Source: Candidatus Eisenbacteria bacterium (lineage in GTDB: Bacteria; Eisenbacteria; RBG-16-71-46; CAIMUX01; JAHJDP01). Taken from it: DNA of 58,436 bases. Shown piece by piece: positions 17,429 to 26,486 of this stretch (position 1 is the stretch's first letter; each line of letters starts with the position of its first letter). The notes beneath the pieces were generated by a model that was given only the letters and a program-made list of their open reading frames with translations, made no database searches and was not told the origin of the DNA. A program made the translations under genes and the position numbers. The DNA is taken from NCBI GenBank assembly GCA_018831195.1, contig JAHJDP010000074.1, positions 1 through 58,436 on the forward strand, read 5' to 3'.

Positions 17429-18250
17429 ATGCCTTGGAGTTTGGAGGGCCGAGCGGCGGTTTGTCTTGCTGCCAGCAAGGGACTGGGCCTGGGGATTGCG
17501 CGGGAGATGGCGGCGGCCGGGGCGAGAATCCTTCTGGTCAGCCGCCGCCGGGAGCCGCTCGAGTCCGCCGCGGCGCTTATCGTTAAAGATCTTGAATCAG
17601 GGGCGGCCTATCCAGGCGTCACGGTATGGCACCGGCCTGAACTTATCGCGGCCGATTTAATGGAGGAGGAAGCGGCGCCATCGATCGTCGCTCAGGCGAA
17701 GAAACATTTCGGCCGGCTCGATATACTTGTGAACAATATCGGCGGGCCGCCGGCGGGCCTTTTTCATCAACACTCGATGGAGCGGTGGGAAGAGTCATAT
17801 CACCGCCTTTTCGGCTCGGTGGTGCGGCAAATCAAGGCCGCTCATCCGTTGCTGCAGAAGAGCGATGCTCCGCGTGTCCTTACAGTGACGTCCGTCGCGG
17901 CGCGCCAGCCGATCGAGGGCCTCGTCCTCTCCAACACGTTCAGGCCCGGTCTTGTCGGCCTGGTAAAAACGCTGGCGCAGGAGTGGGGTCCCGACGGGAT
18001 CCTCATTAACAATTTAGCACCCGGGATGTTTGCAACAGAACGCATCGCCGAGGTTGAGGAAGCCACGGCCAAGCAGAGGGGCATATCCCGCGAGGCCGTC
18101 CGCCAAGAGAGACTCGCATCGATTCCACTGGGACGTTTCGGGGACCCGCGGGAACTGGGGCGCGTGGCGGTTTTTCTCGCCTCTCCGGCGAACAGCTACA
18201 TTACGGGACAGACGATTCTTGTTGATGGTGGATTTTATAAGGGTCTGTAG
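17429..18250 (+). CDS. Short-chain dehydrogenase/reductase lacking the YxxxK pair
   Basis: An SDR-fold protein of 273 residues. The cofactor loop AASKGLGLG replaces the usual TGxxxGxG, the NNIGG motif is present, the catalytic-region serine is in VTSVAARQP, and the C-terminus has GQTILVDGG. The position of the normal YxxxK reads LSNTFRPGLVG, so the canonical Tyr and Lys are absent. This matches a known BKR-like subgroup with a divergent active site rather than standard FabG. ATG 17429 is preferred because AGGGA lies 8 bases upstream; the longer TTG-start form overlaps the preceding gene. The substrate is unknown, and reductase activity by the standard mechanism is unlikely. Confidence 0.85.
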   Translation: MPWSLEGRAAVCLAASKGLGLGIAREMAAAGARILLVSRRREPLESAAALIVKDLESGAAYPGVTVWHRPELIAADLMEEEAAPSIVAQAKKHFGRLDILVNNIGGPPAGLFHQHSMERWEESYHRLFGSVVRQIKAAHPLLQKSDAPRVLTVTSVAARQPIEGLVLSNTFRPGLVGLVKTLAQEWGPDGILINNLAPGMFATERIAEVEEATAKQRGISREAVRQERLASIPLGRFGDPRELGRVAVFLASPANSYITGQTILVDGGFYKGL

Positions 18251-18267
18251 CGCCGGGAGGTGTGGGG

Positions 18268-18300
18268 CGGGGCTCCCATTTGGGGTAAATGGAAGCCCCG
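18268..18300. terminator. Bidirectional hairpin between convergent genes (no U-tract)
   Basis: CGGGGCTCCCATTT pairs with AAATGGAAGCCCCG across a 5-base loop: 14 pairs with one mismatch. It lies between the SDR gene and the convergent DUF4097 gene. Neither side has a T-run, so a factor-independent terminator is possible but not typical. Confidence 0.5.
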
Positions 18301-18355
18301 TGGGGTCAGCGAGGATTGTTAAGGCTCGATCTTGTTTGGGCGCAAGACGGCCTAC

Positions 18356-19531
18356 TTAGCTTTCGCTGAAAATCCTGATATTTCCCGAACCGGTATCCAG
18401 CTCAATATCCAGATCGCCGTCACCCAGCGTGAGCTCCAGTTCGTCCTTTGATGTCGTGACATCGACAGCCTCGGGCAGCTTGAAATGAATCTTTCCATTA
18501 CCGGTATCGGCCTGCAATTCCGCGCTGGCATCGCGGGGGAGTTCCAGATGGATGCCGCCGGAGCCGGTGTCAACGAGGAGCTTCCCGCGGGGGGTTTCAT
18601 CAAGGATAACCTCGACATCTCCGGAGCCGGTATCGATATTGATATACCCAGCCGAAACCCCATCGAGTGTGACATCTCCGGAGCCGGTATCAACATCGAC
18701 CTTATCCGAGATGAAATTAAAGAGCTGTACGGATCCGGAGCCGGTATCTACGAGGATCTGAGCGCACTGCATCTCTTTGAGAAAAACATCCCCGGATCCT
18801 GTGTCGATGTCAATGGGGCCTTTGATGTCGGTTCCTTCCACATCGCCGCTGCCGGTATCAATGAGTATCTCACCACCGACTTGCTTCACTGAGACGTCCC
18901 CTGATCCGGTATCCGCCGTCAGCTCGCCTCTGCAATTGGTAAAGGATAGATTTCCCGAGGCCGTATCCAGAGTGATGTCGCCGACGGCATCGACCGCATC
19001 CATTTTTCCGACGCCGTTTTCCACTTTCAAGACTTTCCCCTCGGGAATCTGGATATGAAAATCACACCAAACCTCGACTTCACCGGAATTATTGCTGACG
19101 GTGATTTTCTTGTTCGAGGCCCGGAAAACTTTCGAGAGCACCGAAACATCATCATCGAAATTCCAGCCGGAGAAGCTGGTCTTCCCTTTGTGCTCCGGGT
19201 ATTTGTATTTCCGGTATTTATCCAAGGGATAAACGACATTGAGCAGGGTGCTTTTCCCTTCATCGAGCTTGAACTCCAATAGATGTCCGTCGGAATTTTT
19301 GCCTCCGATAACGGCTGTAACAACAAATTCATTTCCCGATGCCGGTTCAACTTTAACGCTCCCGATCATGTTCCGGATCGTCAATGAGCGGGCGTCGATA
19401 TGCCAGCTCCTTTCCCGATCCGCGGCATTTGTCGGGCTATTGAAGGCCCCGAGGATAGCCAGGATTGTGAAAGCGAAGAGAGTCAGACCAACTATCGAGG
19501 CGCGGCCATTGTAACATTTTATCTTTTGCAT
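18356..19531 (-). CDS. Exported DUF4097-type protein with ten DTGSGDV beta-repeats
   Basis: A 391-residue protein. A signal segment (IVGLTLFAFTILAILGAF) is followed by a ~115-residue N-terminal beta region, then a repeat solenoid of about 10 units of 16-22 residues. The unit core is D-T-G-S-G-D-V-x-(V/L), e.g. LIDTGSGDVEG, VDVDTGSGDVTL and NIDTGSGDVEV; the first (LDTASGNLSF) and last (LDTGSGNIRIF) units are more divergent. This is the DUF4097/beta-strand repeat family, seen in membrane-associated or cell-surface proteins. The repeats are very uniform compared with usual family members. ATG 19531 was chosen because a GGGGGG purine run precedes it. The function is unknown, with ligand binding or a structural rod the likely roles. 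Confidence 0.85.
   Translation of the reverse strand: MQKIKCYNGRASIVGLTLFAFTILAILGAFNSPTNAADRERSWHIDARSLTIRNMIGSVKVEPASGNEFVVTAVIGGKNSDGHLLEFKLDEGKSTLLNVVYPLDKYRKYKYPEHKGKTSFSGWNFDDDVSVLSKVFRASNKKITVSNNSGEVEVWCDFHIQIPEGKVLKVENGVGKMDAVDAVGDITLDTASGNLSFTNCRGELTADTGSGDVSVKQVGGEILIDTGSGDVEGTDIKGPIDIDTGSGDVFLKEMQCAQILVDTGSGSVQLFNFISDKVDVDTGSGDVTLDGVSAGYINIDTGSGDVEVILDETPRGKLLVDTGSGGIHLELPRDASAELQADTGNGKIHFKLPEAVDVTTSKDELELTLGDGDLDIELDTGSGNIRIFSES
18370..18950 (-). repeat. DNA-level repeat array encoding the DTGSGDV units
   Basis: On the plus strand the array shows recurrent GGAGCCGGTATC or GGATCCTGTGTC blocks about every 50-65 bases (for example near 18548, 18620, 18680, 18733 and 18850). These are the reverse complement of codons for D-T-G-S-G. 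Unit lengths vary, so the array is not a clean tandem repeat. It is coding. Confidence 0.7.
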
Positions 19532-19730
19532 AATCCCCCCAGGAAAAAAGGCCATCAGCTCAGAGTCTGTAGAGAAATACGCTTTCTGACGCCCAGGGTT
19601 GCATCCGATGACGGGCTCCTTTTCCCGCGAATCCTTACCGGAACTCTTTCTGGAAGGAACGGGCATGGAGCGCTAGAATACCCAATGGTTCCTGACGCGG
19701 GGACATCAGCCAAGGGCGGGAGACTATAAC

Positions 19731-22691
19731 ATGAAGACAGTCAAAAGATTACGTGGTTTGATCGGGTTTGTTCCGGCTTTCCTCCTATGGGGCCTCGGCT
19801 TATCGGCTCAGACCGCGATTGCGGATATCTTCCCCATCAGTGCGTACGCGAATTTTGCGGAGGAAGGGGAGTTTGAGGCGGCGATCCCGTCCCCGAGCCA
19901 AGGGCTCGGTTACCCGGTGGGCTCCCGGCCGGCGACACACCGGGAAATTCTGGACTATTTCGAGTCCTTGGCCGGCGCCAGTCCGCGGGCCGAACTCATC
20001 AAGTATGCAGAAACGCATGAGGGGCGGGAGCTGATAGTCCTCATCGTCTCCTCTGAAAAAAACATCGCCCGTCTAAATGAAATCCAAGCCGCAATGGCCC
20101 GGCTGAGCGATCCCCGGGGGCTTTCCGGCGCAGAACGGGAGCGGCTGCTGGAGTCCACTCCCGCCGTCTGTTGGATGGCTTATACAATACACGGTGATGA
20201 AATGAGCGGAAGTGATGCGGCGCTGGCCCTGGCGTACAAGCTGGTGGCGGGGAAGGATTCCGACGCCGCCATGATACGCGAGCAGGCTGTTGTCATCATC
20301 GATCCCCTTCAAAACCCCGACGGCCGTGACCGCTTCATCGCTCAAATGCGATCGTTTAACGGCAAAGTTCCAAACCCCGACACGCAGAGCCTCGGCCACG
20401 AGAGCGTTTATCCCTGGGGACGCTCGAATCATTATCTTTTCGATCTCAACAGAGATTGGTTTACCATGGTGCATCCGGAAAGCCGGGGCCGCGTCAAGTT
20501 GATGATGAAATGGCACCCGCAGCTTGTCGTGGACGGACATGAGATGGGAGCCTTTGATACCTATCTCTTTTCGCCGCCGCGGGCTCCATTCAATCCGTAT
20601 ATGACGCCGGAATTGTTGAAGTGGTGGGGTCGATTCGCCGGAGACCAGGCAAAGGCCCTGGATCGGTATGGATGGAGTTATTACACCCGTGAGTGGAACG
20701 AGGAATGGTTCCCCGGCTACGGCTCGAGCTGGGCGATTTACTCAGGCGCCGTCGGCATTCTCTATGAGCAAGCCGGAACAGAGGGTACGGTGATTAAGCG
20801 GCCCGACGGCACAGTGCTCGAATACGGCGAGTCGGTCCACCATCAATATGTCAGCTCGATGGCGAATCTCATGACGGCGGCCTTGAACCGGCGCGGGCTG
20901 CTCGAGGATTATGTTAAAGAAAGAGACGGATCGCTGGCGCTGGGCCGTGACGGCAGGATTAAAGAATTCATCTTTCCGCCCGGGCCGGATCCCGATCGAA
21001 CACGGCGTTTGATGGAGGTATTGTCAACGCAGGGGATCGAGATTGAAGTGGCGTCGGCCAGATTCAAGAGCGATGACCTCTTTGATCCCTGGGGAGAGGC
21101 CGGATCGAAGGAGTTTCCCGCGGGAACTTACAGGATCTCGCTATCCCAGCCTTCAGCGCGGCTTGCCCATGTTCTGCTCGATTTTCATCTGCAGATGCCC
21201 GATTCGTTTCTTGTGCAAGAGAGGGACTACCTTGAACGGCGGAAGGGATCGCAACTTTATGAGGTGACAGCCTGGTCGCTGGGGCATGCCTATGGTGTTC
21301 CAATCTACTGGTCGGGGCGAAGATCAAGCGGATCGTTTAAAATGGTCTCTTCTTTTCCACCGGTTGAAGGGAAGTTTGAGAATGGTGCTGCCGATTACGG
21401 CTTTGTTTTTGACGGCGAAAGTGACGCCGCCATCCTTGCCGCGGCCCGTCTCGCGACCGAAGGGTTTGTTGTCCGCGTTTCAATGGAACCCTTTCGTGTG
21501 CAAGGCCACGCCTATCCCCGCGGCAGCTTTCTGCTGCGAAACGACGCCAACCCCGGTGATCTGGCGGAGCGATTGGAGGCGTTGAGCAAAGAGCTGGGGA
21601 TTACCATTCGAGGTGTCTCGACCGCTCTCGCCAACGGCGGTCCCGATTTGGGTGGCGAGCAGTTCCGCGCTCTTGTTGAACCCCGCATCGCCATGTTGAG
21701 CGGAGACGGGGTGAGCGCCGCATCGATGGGAAGCCTATGGTATCTGCTTGATTACGAAATGAATCTCCGTATTTCATTGTTAAAGACATCCTCTTTCCGG
21801 GATAAAGATCTTTCAAAATACAATGTGATCATCCTTCCTTCGGCCTGGCGCGGCGCCGGCACGTACCAGCGCATCTTGGGTAATTCGGGTGTCGCCAAAC
21901 TCCGCGCATGGGTCGAGGCCGGCGGAACCCTCATCGGTATCGGCGCCGGCGCGGCCTTCCTGGCCGATACGTCGGCGGTTTTGAGCCAGGTCCGCCAGAG
22001 GCGGGATGTGTTGAAAGATTATCCGATCCCTGATTGGGGGTTGGGTCTGGCGGCGGCGGAGCGGATGGGTCGTTTTCAGGCCACGGGGATAGAGCCGCAG
22101 AAGCCGGCGGCCCCCGTCGTTGAGGGCGCCGCGCCGGAACCTGAACCTGAACCCGTGATTGAAGGTCTTGGGATACCCGGTCCGGCCAGCCCGGTTCTCG
22201 GCGCGGGGGCCGTTCCCTTCGCCGGTGAAGCCGGTCGCAACGGCGCTTGGACTCCACCCGAGGCTATAGCCCCCACTCTATCCGCGGAGGATTGGCCGCC
22301 GGTCGACGAACGGCTGCGCCTATTCCATCCACAAGGGGCTTTTCTCCGCGTCGATGTCGATACGGATGACTGGATGACGAGCGGGCTTCCTGAAAAAATC
22401 CCGGTACTTCTCGCCACCAGTTACGCCTATGTCGCAAAGGATCCGGTTCGCACGGTCGCGCGCTTTGCCCAGCCGGATCAATTGCATTTGGGCGGCCTCT
22501 TGTGGCCGGAGGCGGTAGCCCGGCATTCATTGACGGCCTGCGTCACACGCGAAGGATTGGGCCGGGGGCAGATTATTCTCATTGCCGTCGATCCCTATTT
22601 CAGGGGATATATGCACAGCACAAAGCGGTTTCTTCTGAATGCAGCGATTCTGGGGCCCGGCTTAGGGACAACTCAAACAGTGCCCTGGTAA
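19731..22691 (+). CDS. Exported M14-family zinc carboxypeptidase-like protein
   Basis: A 986-residue exported protein with a signal peptide (FVPAFLLWGLGLSAQTAIA). The N-terminal part (residues ~60-390) is a peptidase M14 domain: the zinc ligands His154 and Glu157 in IHGDEMSG, the DPLQNPDGRD segment, FDLNRDW, and the third ligand likely His270 in VVDGHEMGAFDTY. The remainder includes a glutamine-amidotransferase-like beta region (VIILPSAWRG, GTLIGIGAGAAFL), found in some M14 relatives, then a Pro-rich linker. It probably trims peptides in the periplasm or outside the cell. Starts are clear; the ATG follows a CGGGAGAC site. Ends in a hairpin terminator. Confidence 0.88.
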   Translation: MKTVKRLRGLIGFVPAFLLWGLGLSAQTAIADIFPISAYANFAEEGEFEAAIPSPSQGLGYPVGSRPATHREILDYFESLAGASPRAELIKYAETHEGRELIVLIVSSEKNIARLNEIQAAMARLSDPRGLSGAERERLLESTPAVCWMAYTIHGDEMSGSDAALALAYKLVAGKDSDAAMIREQAVVIIDPLQNPDGRDRFIAQMRSFNGKVPNPDTQSLGHESVYPWGRSNHYLFDLNRDWFTMVHPESRGRVKLMMKWHPQLVVDGHEMGAFDTYLFSPPRAPFNPYMTPELLKWWGRFAGDQAKALDRYGWSYYTREWNEEWFPGYGSSWAIYSGAVGILYEQAGTEGTVIKRPDGTVLEYGESVHHQYVSSMANLMTAALNRRGLLEDYVKERDGSLALGRDGRIKEFIFPPGPDPDRTRRLMEVLSTQGIEIEVASARFKSDDLFDPWGEAGSKEFPAGTYRISLSQPSARLAHVLLDFHLQMPDSFLVQERDYLERRKGSQLYEVTAWSLGHAYGVPIYWSGRRSSGSFKMVSSFPPVEGKFENGAADYGFVFDGESDAAILAAARLATEGFVVRVSMEPFRVQGHAYPRGSFLLRNDANPGDLAERLEALSKELGITIRGVSTALANGGPDLGGEQFRALVEPRIAMLSGDGVSAASMGSLWYLLDYEMNLRISLLKTSSFRDKDLSKYNVIILPSAWRGAGTYQRILGNSGVAKLRAWVEAGGTLIGIGAGAAFLADTSAVLSQVRQRRDVLKDYPIPDWGLGLAAAERMGRFQATGIEPQKPAAPVVEGAAPEPEPEPVIEGLGIPGPASPVLGAGAVPFAGEAGRNGAWTPPEAIAPTLSAEDWPPVDERLRLFHPQGAFLRVDVDTDDWMTSGLPEKIPVLLATSYAYVAKDPVRTVARFAQPDQLHLGGLLWPEAVARHSLTACVTREGLGRGQIILIAVDPYFRGYMHSTKRFLLNAAILGPGLGTTQTVPW

Positions 22692-22700
22692 GGAGTTTGA

Positions 22701-22731
22701 ATCGCCGGGGAATGGATCCCCGGCGATTTTT
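22701..22731 (+). terminator. Rho-independent terminator after the M14 gene
   Basis: ATCGCCGGGGA pairs perfectly with TCCCCGGCGAT across a 5-base loop (22712-22716), followed by a TTTTT run. It lies 9 bases after the M14 stop. Confidence 0.85.
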
Positions 22732-22752
22732 GCGGCCGCTGTTTTGCAGCCG

Positions 22753-23046
22753 TTATTTTGTAACCGTCACCGTCCGTGAGTTCACAGTGACAATGCCCGT
22801 GAAGATATTGATTATGATATCCAACGGCTGCTGGGACGTTGTGATTTCATAATCTTTGGCTCCGGCCGCCATGACATTGGAGTCAACCTCATTGAGGGGA
22901 ACCAATCCCCACAGGATATACCATTGGCGCGCTTCAACAATATCATTGCCGGATGGTCCCGCCCCGACCTTATGCACATGCGCCGCGCATCCGGCCAATG
23001 TCATTGCGCCCAAGATAAGAACAATAAATACCAGCCTTCTTAACAT
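22753..23046 (-). CDS. Small lipoprotein
   Basis: A 97-residue lipoprotein with a signal sequence and lipobox LAGC (Cys20). The mature part has the motif QWYILWGLVPLNEVD and a Val/Thr-rich C-terminal beta region. I recall similar small Bor/TRL-like lipoproteins with a W-Y-x-L-W-G-L-V-P segment, but the family is not secure. An AAAGGAG site overlaps the stop of the preceding gene, so it is the last member of a three-gene operon. The role is unknown. Confidence 0.7.
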   Translation of the reverse strand: MLRRLVFIVLILGAMTLAGCAAHVHKVGAGPSGNDIVEARQWYILWGLVPLNEVDSNVMAAGAKDYEITTSQQPLDIIINIFTGIVTVNSRTVTVTK

Positions 23047-23049
23047 AAA

Positions 23050-23685
23050 CTATCTCCTTTCTTTGGTATCCAGATGGTTCAAGGAACCGATTGAAGATTC
23101 CAGCGCCCCAAGTTCATCTTTATATATGCTTAATGGAAGAAAGTAATCCATTTGATAAAGGATGGTTTCGGGGCGGTCGGCAAAAAGCTTGATCAATACC
23201 ATTTCGGATGTAATGACCATAAACTGGTTAATAATGAATCCCTTGTACTTGAATGTAGTAGGATGAATTTCTTCTTCCGCATAGGATGTTCGGATGAGCC
23301 GCTCTTGGTTTGTGATGATTGAGTCGGAAGACACCTCGGTTTTTGGGTATTTAGAGACGGAGAGATAAGCCCCGGTTTTTTCGTTGCGGAAAACAGCGCG
23401 TAGAACCGGGGTGACAGGGGGATCATATGCCTCCGCCCGGCGGACGTGTTCCATTACCGCCCAAACGATTGAATCGGGAAGCGCCTTCCAGCCCGACGGC
23501 GCGTACAGAGAAAATCCGGAGGATAAATCCAATAATGAATCCCCCAGCAGGGCCGGATTGACATTGAAGTTCATATCACTGGATTTGTCGGGAGCGTCGG
23601 ACGAGCACCCGCACAAATAGAGATATATGATCACGAGACATGGGATCCAGCGATAAGCAGGTCTCGATACACACGGTGATTTCAT
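23050..23685 (-). CDS. Predicted lipoprotein of unknown function
   Basis: A 211-residue protein. The N-terminal hydrophobic segment CLVIIYLYLCGCSS contains a lipobox-like L-C-G-C with Cys27 as the candidate lipidation site. The mature part is soluble, with FSLYAPSGWKALPD (a pattern seen in secreted PsbP/DUF1795-like proteins) and a C-terminal LPLSIYKDEL segment. No family is confidently recognised. It begins with an ATGA overlap with the glycosyltransferase gene upstream and ends 4 bases before the next lipoprotein, so these three are one operon. Confidence 0.65.
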   Translation of the reverse strand: MKSPCVSRPAYRWIPCLVIIYLYLCGCSSDAPDKSSDMNFNVNPALLGDSLLDLSSGFSLYAPSGWKALPDSIVWAVMEHVRRAEAYDPPVTPVLRAVFRNEKTGAYLSVSKYPKTEVSSDSIITNQERLIRTSYAEEEIHPTTFKYKGFIINQFMVITSEMVLIKLFADRPETILYQMDYFLPLSIYKDELGALESSIGSLNHLDTKERR

Positions 23686-24752
23686 GGCAAACGAATTTCC
23701 TCGATTTTCCGGTCAAGCGCTTTAAACAATCGGGTATTGCCTTGGCGGCGGGAATGGTCGTTCCTCATATTTTTACGGTAATAGGGAAGACCTTCAAGAA
23801 ACATTAAAAATCGTTTTCGGATGGGGACAAGATCATAAAGCCCGAAACCCAATTTCTCGAGATAGTACCCATTCACCATCTGCTCGAACTGCCGGCGAAT
23901 GGGGATAGAATACACCGGCTTGCCCAGACAGATCGCCTCACTCATGAGGGTGTAGCCGCCGTTTGTGACGACCGCGGCGGCCGAAGCCAAATCATCGAGA
24001 AATTCCCCTGTGCCCGTCTTTTTAAATGTAATATTGCCCTTTGTGCCGCTGCCTTCGTCGAATCCGTATCCGATGTATTGATATTTCGTTTTCTGAACGA
24101 CATCCAGCACCATTCTGGCGTCCGTTGTTGTCGCGTAGATCAATATGGGTCCGTTGTCCGCCAATTTGCGATCTTGAACTTCATTCCTCAGGATCGGAGG
24201 GATCAATGTAGATTTCTTGCGAAACATTTCTCTCGCTCTGGGATAATAGAAACTCGTCACATAGTAGTGGTCGGCGAACCAGTACATATTGTCTACTATT
24301 GTTTTTGCCCGCAGATAGTCGGCTCTCCATTTATAAGGGTACTCAAGATGATATTGGGAAATGATATGTTGATGATTGATGCTGAGGAAAGGAATATTTC
24401 CGAGTCCTTTTAAATAGGGCACAAAAGGTTCGAAATCCGTAATAGCGAGGTGGGGTTGGAATTCCTTGAATGTTTTGTATAATAAGTACATCGTCTTGCC
24501 GGCATCGATAGTCCCATCCTGAAGATTCTGCTGCAATGTCTTGGAAATATCGAGTTTGCCGCCATCAAAAACAAAGCCCAGCCCGAGGATATTGGTCACG
24601 TCGTCGAAGATTGTGCTCAGGTAATCGTAACCCTTGTGCGAAGTGAAGATCTTGACGTCATGCCCCTGTTGGAGAAGGTGCTCAATAATGATTTTGCTGC
24701 GCGAGCTATGCCCCCGTCCCTCGCCCTGCACGCCGTAGATGATCCGCGCCAT
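23682..24752 (-). CDS. Glycosyltransferase, MJ1255/VC2487-like family
   Basis: A cytoplasmic GT-B-type enzyme of about 356 residues. The N-terminal GVQGEGRGHSSRSKIIIEHL is the hallmark of the MJ1255/VC2487 group. The C-terminal half has the nucleotide-sugar site pattern VVTNGGYTLMSEAICLGKPVYSIPIRRQFEQMVNGYYLEKLG. ATG 24752 was chosen over the longer frame because GGGGGAACT precedes it and similarity begins there. It heads an operon with two lipoproteins, suggesting glycosylation of a surface molecule; donor and acceptor are unknown. Confidence 0.85.
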   Translation of the reverse strand: MARIIYGVQGEGRGHSSRSKIIIEHLLQQGHDVKIFTSHKGYDYLSTIFDDVTNILGLGFVFDGGKLDISKTLQQNLQDGTIDAGKTMYLLYKTFKEFQPHLAITDFEPFVPYLKGLGNIPFLSINHQHIISQYHLEYPYKWRADYLRAKTIVDNMYWFADHYYVTSFYYPRAREMFRKKSTLIPPILRNEVQDRKLADNGPILIYATTTDARMVLDVVQKTKYQYIGYGFDEGSGTKGNITFKKTGTGEFLDDLASAAAVVTNGGYTLMSEAICLGKPVYSIPIRRQFEQMVNGYYLEKLGFGLYDLVPIRKRFLMFLEGLPYYRKNMRNDHSRRQGNTRLFKALDRKIEEIRLP

Positions 24753-24942
24753 TAGTTCCCCCGAAATGAGCGGACGATATGTAGGTGGTGTGAACGCTTC
24801 GCCCTTGTACCCTAACCAGTTTAAATACATAACCTTCTCCGGGCAAAGAAGATTCGAGCCCGGTCATCCCCGAGACTGGCAACGCGGGGTGATGAAATGG
24901 TAGAATGAGGCATCGACTTCCCGTCTTCATATGGAGGCCTTC

Positions 24943-26007
24943 GTGATCCGCCCGCAGAAGGGAAAGATCATCTCTCATCCCGCCAGATGGTGGTCGCTGG
25001 AAGAGGATGGAAAGATTCGGTGCGAGCTCTGTCCCAGATTGTGCCGGATCGGCGAGGGGCAAGCCGGGTTTTGCACCATCCGCCAAAACCATGGCGGGAA
25101 ACTCGTGTCGCTCGGCTATGGGCGGCCCACCGGGTTCGGTGTCGATCCCATCGAAAAAAAGCCTCTTTTCCATTTTTATCCCGGAACTCAAATTCTCAGT
25201 TTCGGGACCGTGGGCTGCAATTTGGGTTGCCAGTTTTGCCAGAACTGGGATATGAGCAAGGCCAAGACCGAGAACCATCGAGCCATTGAGGTCACGCCGG
25301 AAAAGGTTGTCGGTTTGGCGCTGCAGGAGCTGTGCCCCGGCATTGCCTATACATATAATGATCCGGTGATCTTCGGCGAGTTCGTCGTCGATGTTTCAAA
25401 ATGTGCTCATGAAAAAAATATAAAGAATGTCATGGTCACGGCCGGCTATATTGAACCCAAGGCGCGGGAAGAGGTATTTCATTATATTGATGCGGCGAAT
25501 GTCGATCTAAAATCATTCTCCGAGGAATTTTACTTTAAGTTGACCTTATCGCACCTGAAACCGGTGTTGGACACCCTCGAATGGCTTCATCGTGAAACCG
25601 AGGTCTGGATTGAAATCACGACACTTCTCATCCCGGGGCGGAACGATTCCGATGATGAGATCCGTCGGGAAGCGGAATGGATTCTGAAGCATGTCGGCGA
25701 CGCGGTGCCTCTGCATCTCACCGCGTTTCATCCAGCATACAGAATGACCGACATCCCCCGTACGCCCGCGGATACCTTATTGCGGGCCCGCGCCTTGGCC
25801 AGGAAGGCGGGGCTTAAATTTGTATACGTGGGGAATATTCTTGATACCGAGGGGTCAACGACCTATTGCCCATCCTGCCAGGAAGTTCTTATCGAGAGAA
25901 ATTGGCACACTATTTCAGAATTCCGTCTCATAGAGGATCGGTGTCCTGCTTGTGGTCTGAAGGTTCCTGGCCGGTTCGATGCCGCCGGAATTCCGCGAAA
26001 AGGATAA
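24943..26007 (+). CDS. amrS: AmmeMemoRadiSam-system radical SAM enzyme
   Basis: A radical SAM protein of 354 residues. The N-terminal zinc-like pair CELCPRLCRIGEGQAGFC is followed by the cluster-binding CNLGCQFCQNW (C-x3-C-x2-C) and YTYNDP. A VGNILDTEGSTTYCPSC region near the C-terminus matches AmrS. The family belongs to the AMMECR1-MEMO-radical SAM group, whose reaction is not established from what I can see. Neither AMMECR1 nor MEMO genes are adjacent. GTG 24943 is preferred because GGAGG (24934-24938) precedes it; the in-frame ATG 24931 would lie upstream of that site. The 3' end overlaps the antisense 3' end of lspA by about 80 bases. Confidence 0.9.
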   Translation: MIRPQKGKIISHPARWWSLEEDGKIRCELCPRLCRIGEGQAGFCTIRQNHGGKLVSLGYGRPTGFGVDPIEKKPLFHFYPGTQILSFGTVGCNLGCQFCQNWDMSKAKTENHRAIEVTPEKVVGLALQELCPGIAYTYNDPVIFGEFVVDVSKCAHEKNIKNVMVTAGYIEPKAREEVFHYIDAANVDLKSFSEEFYFKLTLSHLKPVLDTLEWLHRETEVWIEITTLLIPGRNDSDDEIRREAEWILKHVGDAVPLHLTAFHPAYRMTDIPRTPADTLLRARALARKAGLKFVYVGNILDTEGSTTYCPSCQEVLIERNWHTISEFRLIEDRCPACGLKVPGRFDAAGIPRKG

Positions 26008-26482
26008 GGGCCAGGCCGGATAAGATCAGCATATCCGCAACATTAAAGATCCCGGTTCGCACCACTCCAATACCGACATTCATGAAATCTCTGACAACGC
26101 CGTGAAACATCAAACGGTCGATGAGATTGCTAAGGCCGCCACCGAGAATCAGGGAAACGGCGATTATATATTCTGTTCGAAGTCTGCGATTCCAAAGGGT
26201 GTAGAAAAACAACGCCGACAGCGCCAGAGAAACCAAAATGACAAAGACAAGAAATCTGGCGCCTTCAGATAACCCGGATCCCATTCCCAGCATGGCGCCG
26301 GCATTTTTGACATGTTGCAGCCGGATCGTTCCCCAGAGCCAAACAATGGGAGTTCTTGAGGGAATGTACCGTTCCGATATGATTTTGGTGGTTTGATCAA
26401 TGAGGATCGAAGTTCCAAGGATGGAGAGGATCAAACTCAGGCGATATTTAAGATTTCTTCCCGGCATTTCCATACTCTGCAT
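25928..26482 (-). CDS. lspA: Lipoprotein signal peptidase
   Basis: Signal peptidase II, 184 residues with four membrane helices. The catalytic aspartates are in GGGLSNLIDRL and GIFNVADMLIL; the conserved KNAGAMLGMG segment corresponds to the family's N-x-G-x-A/F-x-x motif. It cleaves prolipoproteins such as those at 22753, 23050 and 39574. The start ATG at 26482 has GAGG 8 bases upstream. Its gene follows fetB with a 4-base gap, so it seems to be transcribed as fetA-fetB-lspA. Confidence 0.93.
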   Translation of the reverse strand: MQSMEMPGRNLKYRLSLILSILGTSILIDQTTKIISERYIPSRTPIVWLWGTIRLQHVKNAGAMLGMGSGLSEGARFLVFVILVSLALSALFFYTLWNRRLRTEYIIAVSLILGGGLSNLIDRLMFHGVVRDFMNVGIGVVRTGIFNVADMLILSGLALILFAEFRRHRTGQEPSDHKQDTDPL

Positions 26483-26486
26483 ACCT

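Noticed and set aside
18370-18950. Possible CRISPR-like repeat array
   Set aside because: The spacing is irregular, the repeats encode DTGSGDV in frame and vary at wobble positions; no leader or cas genes are nearby.
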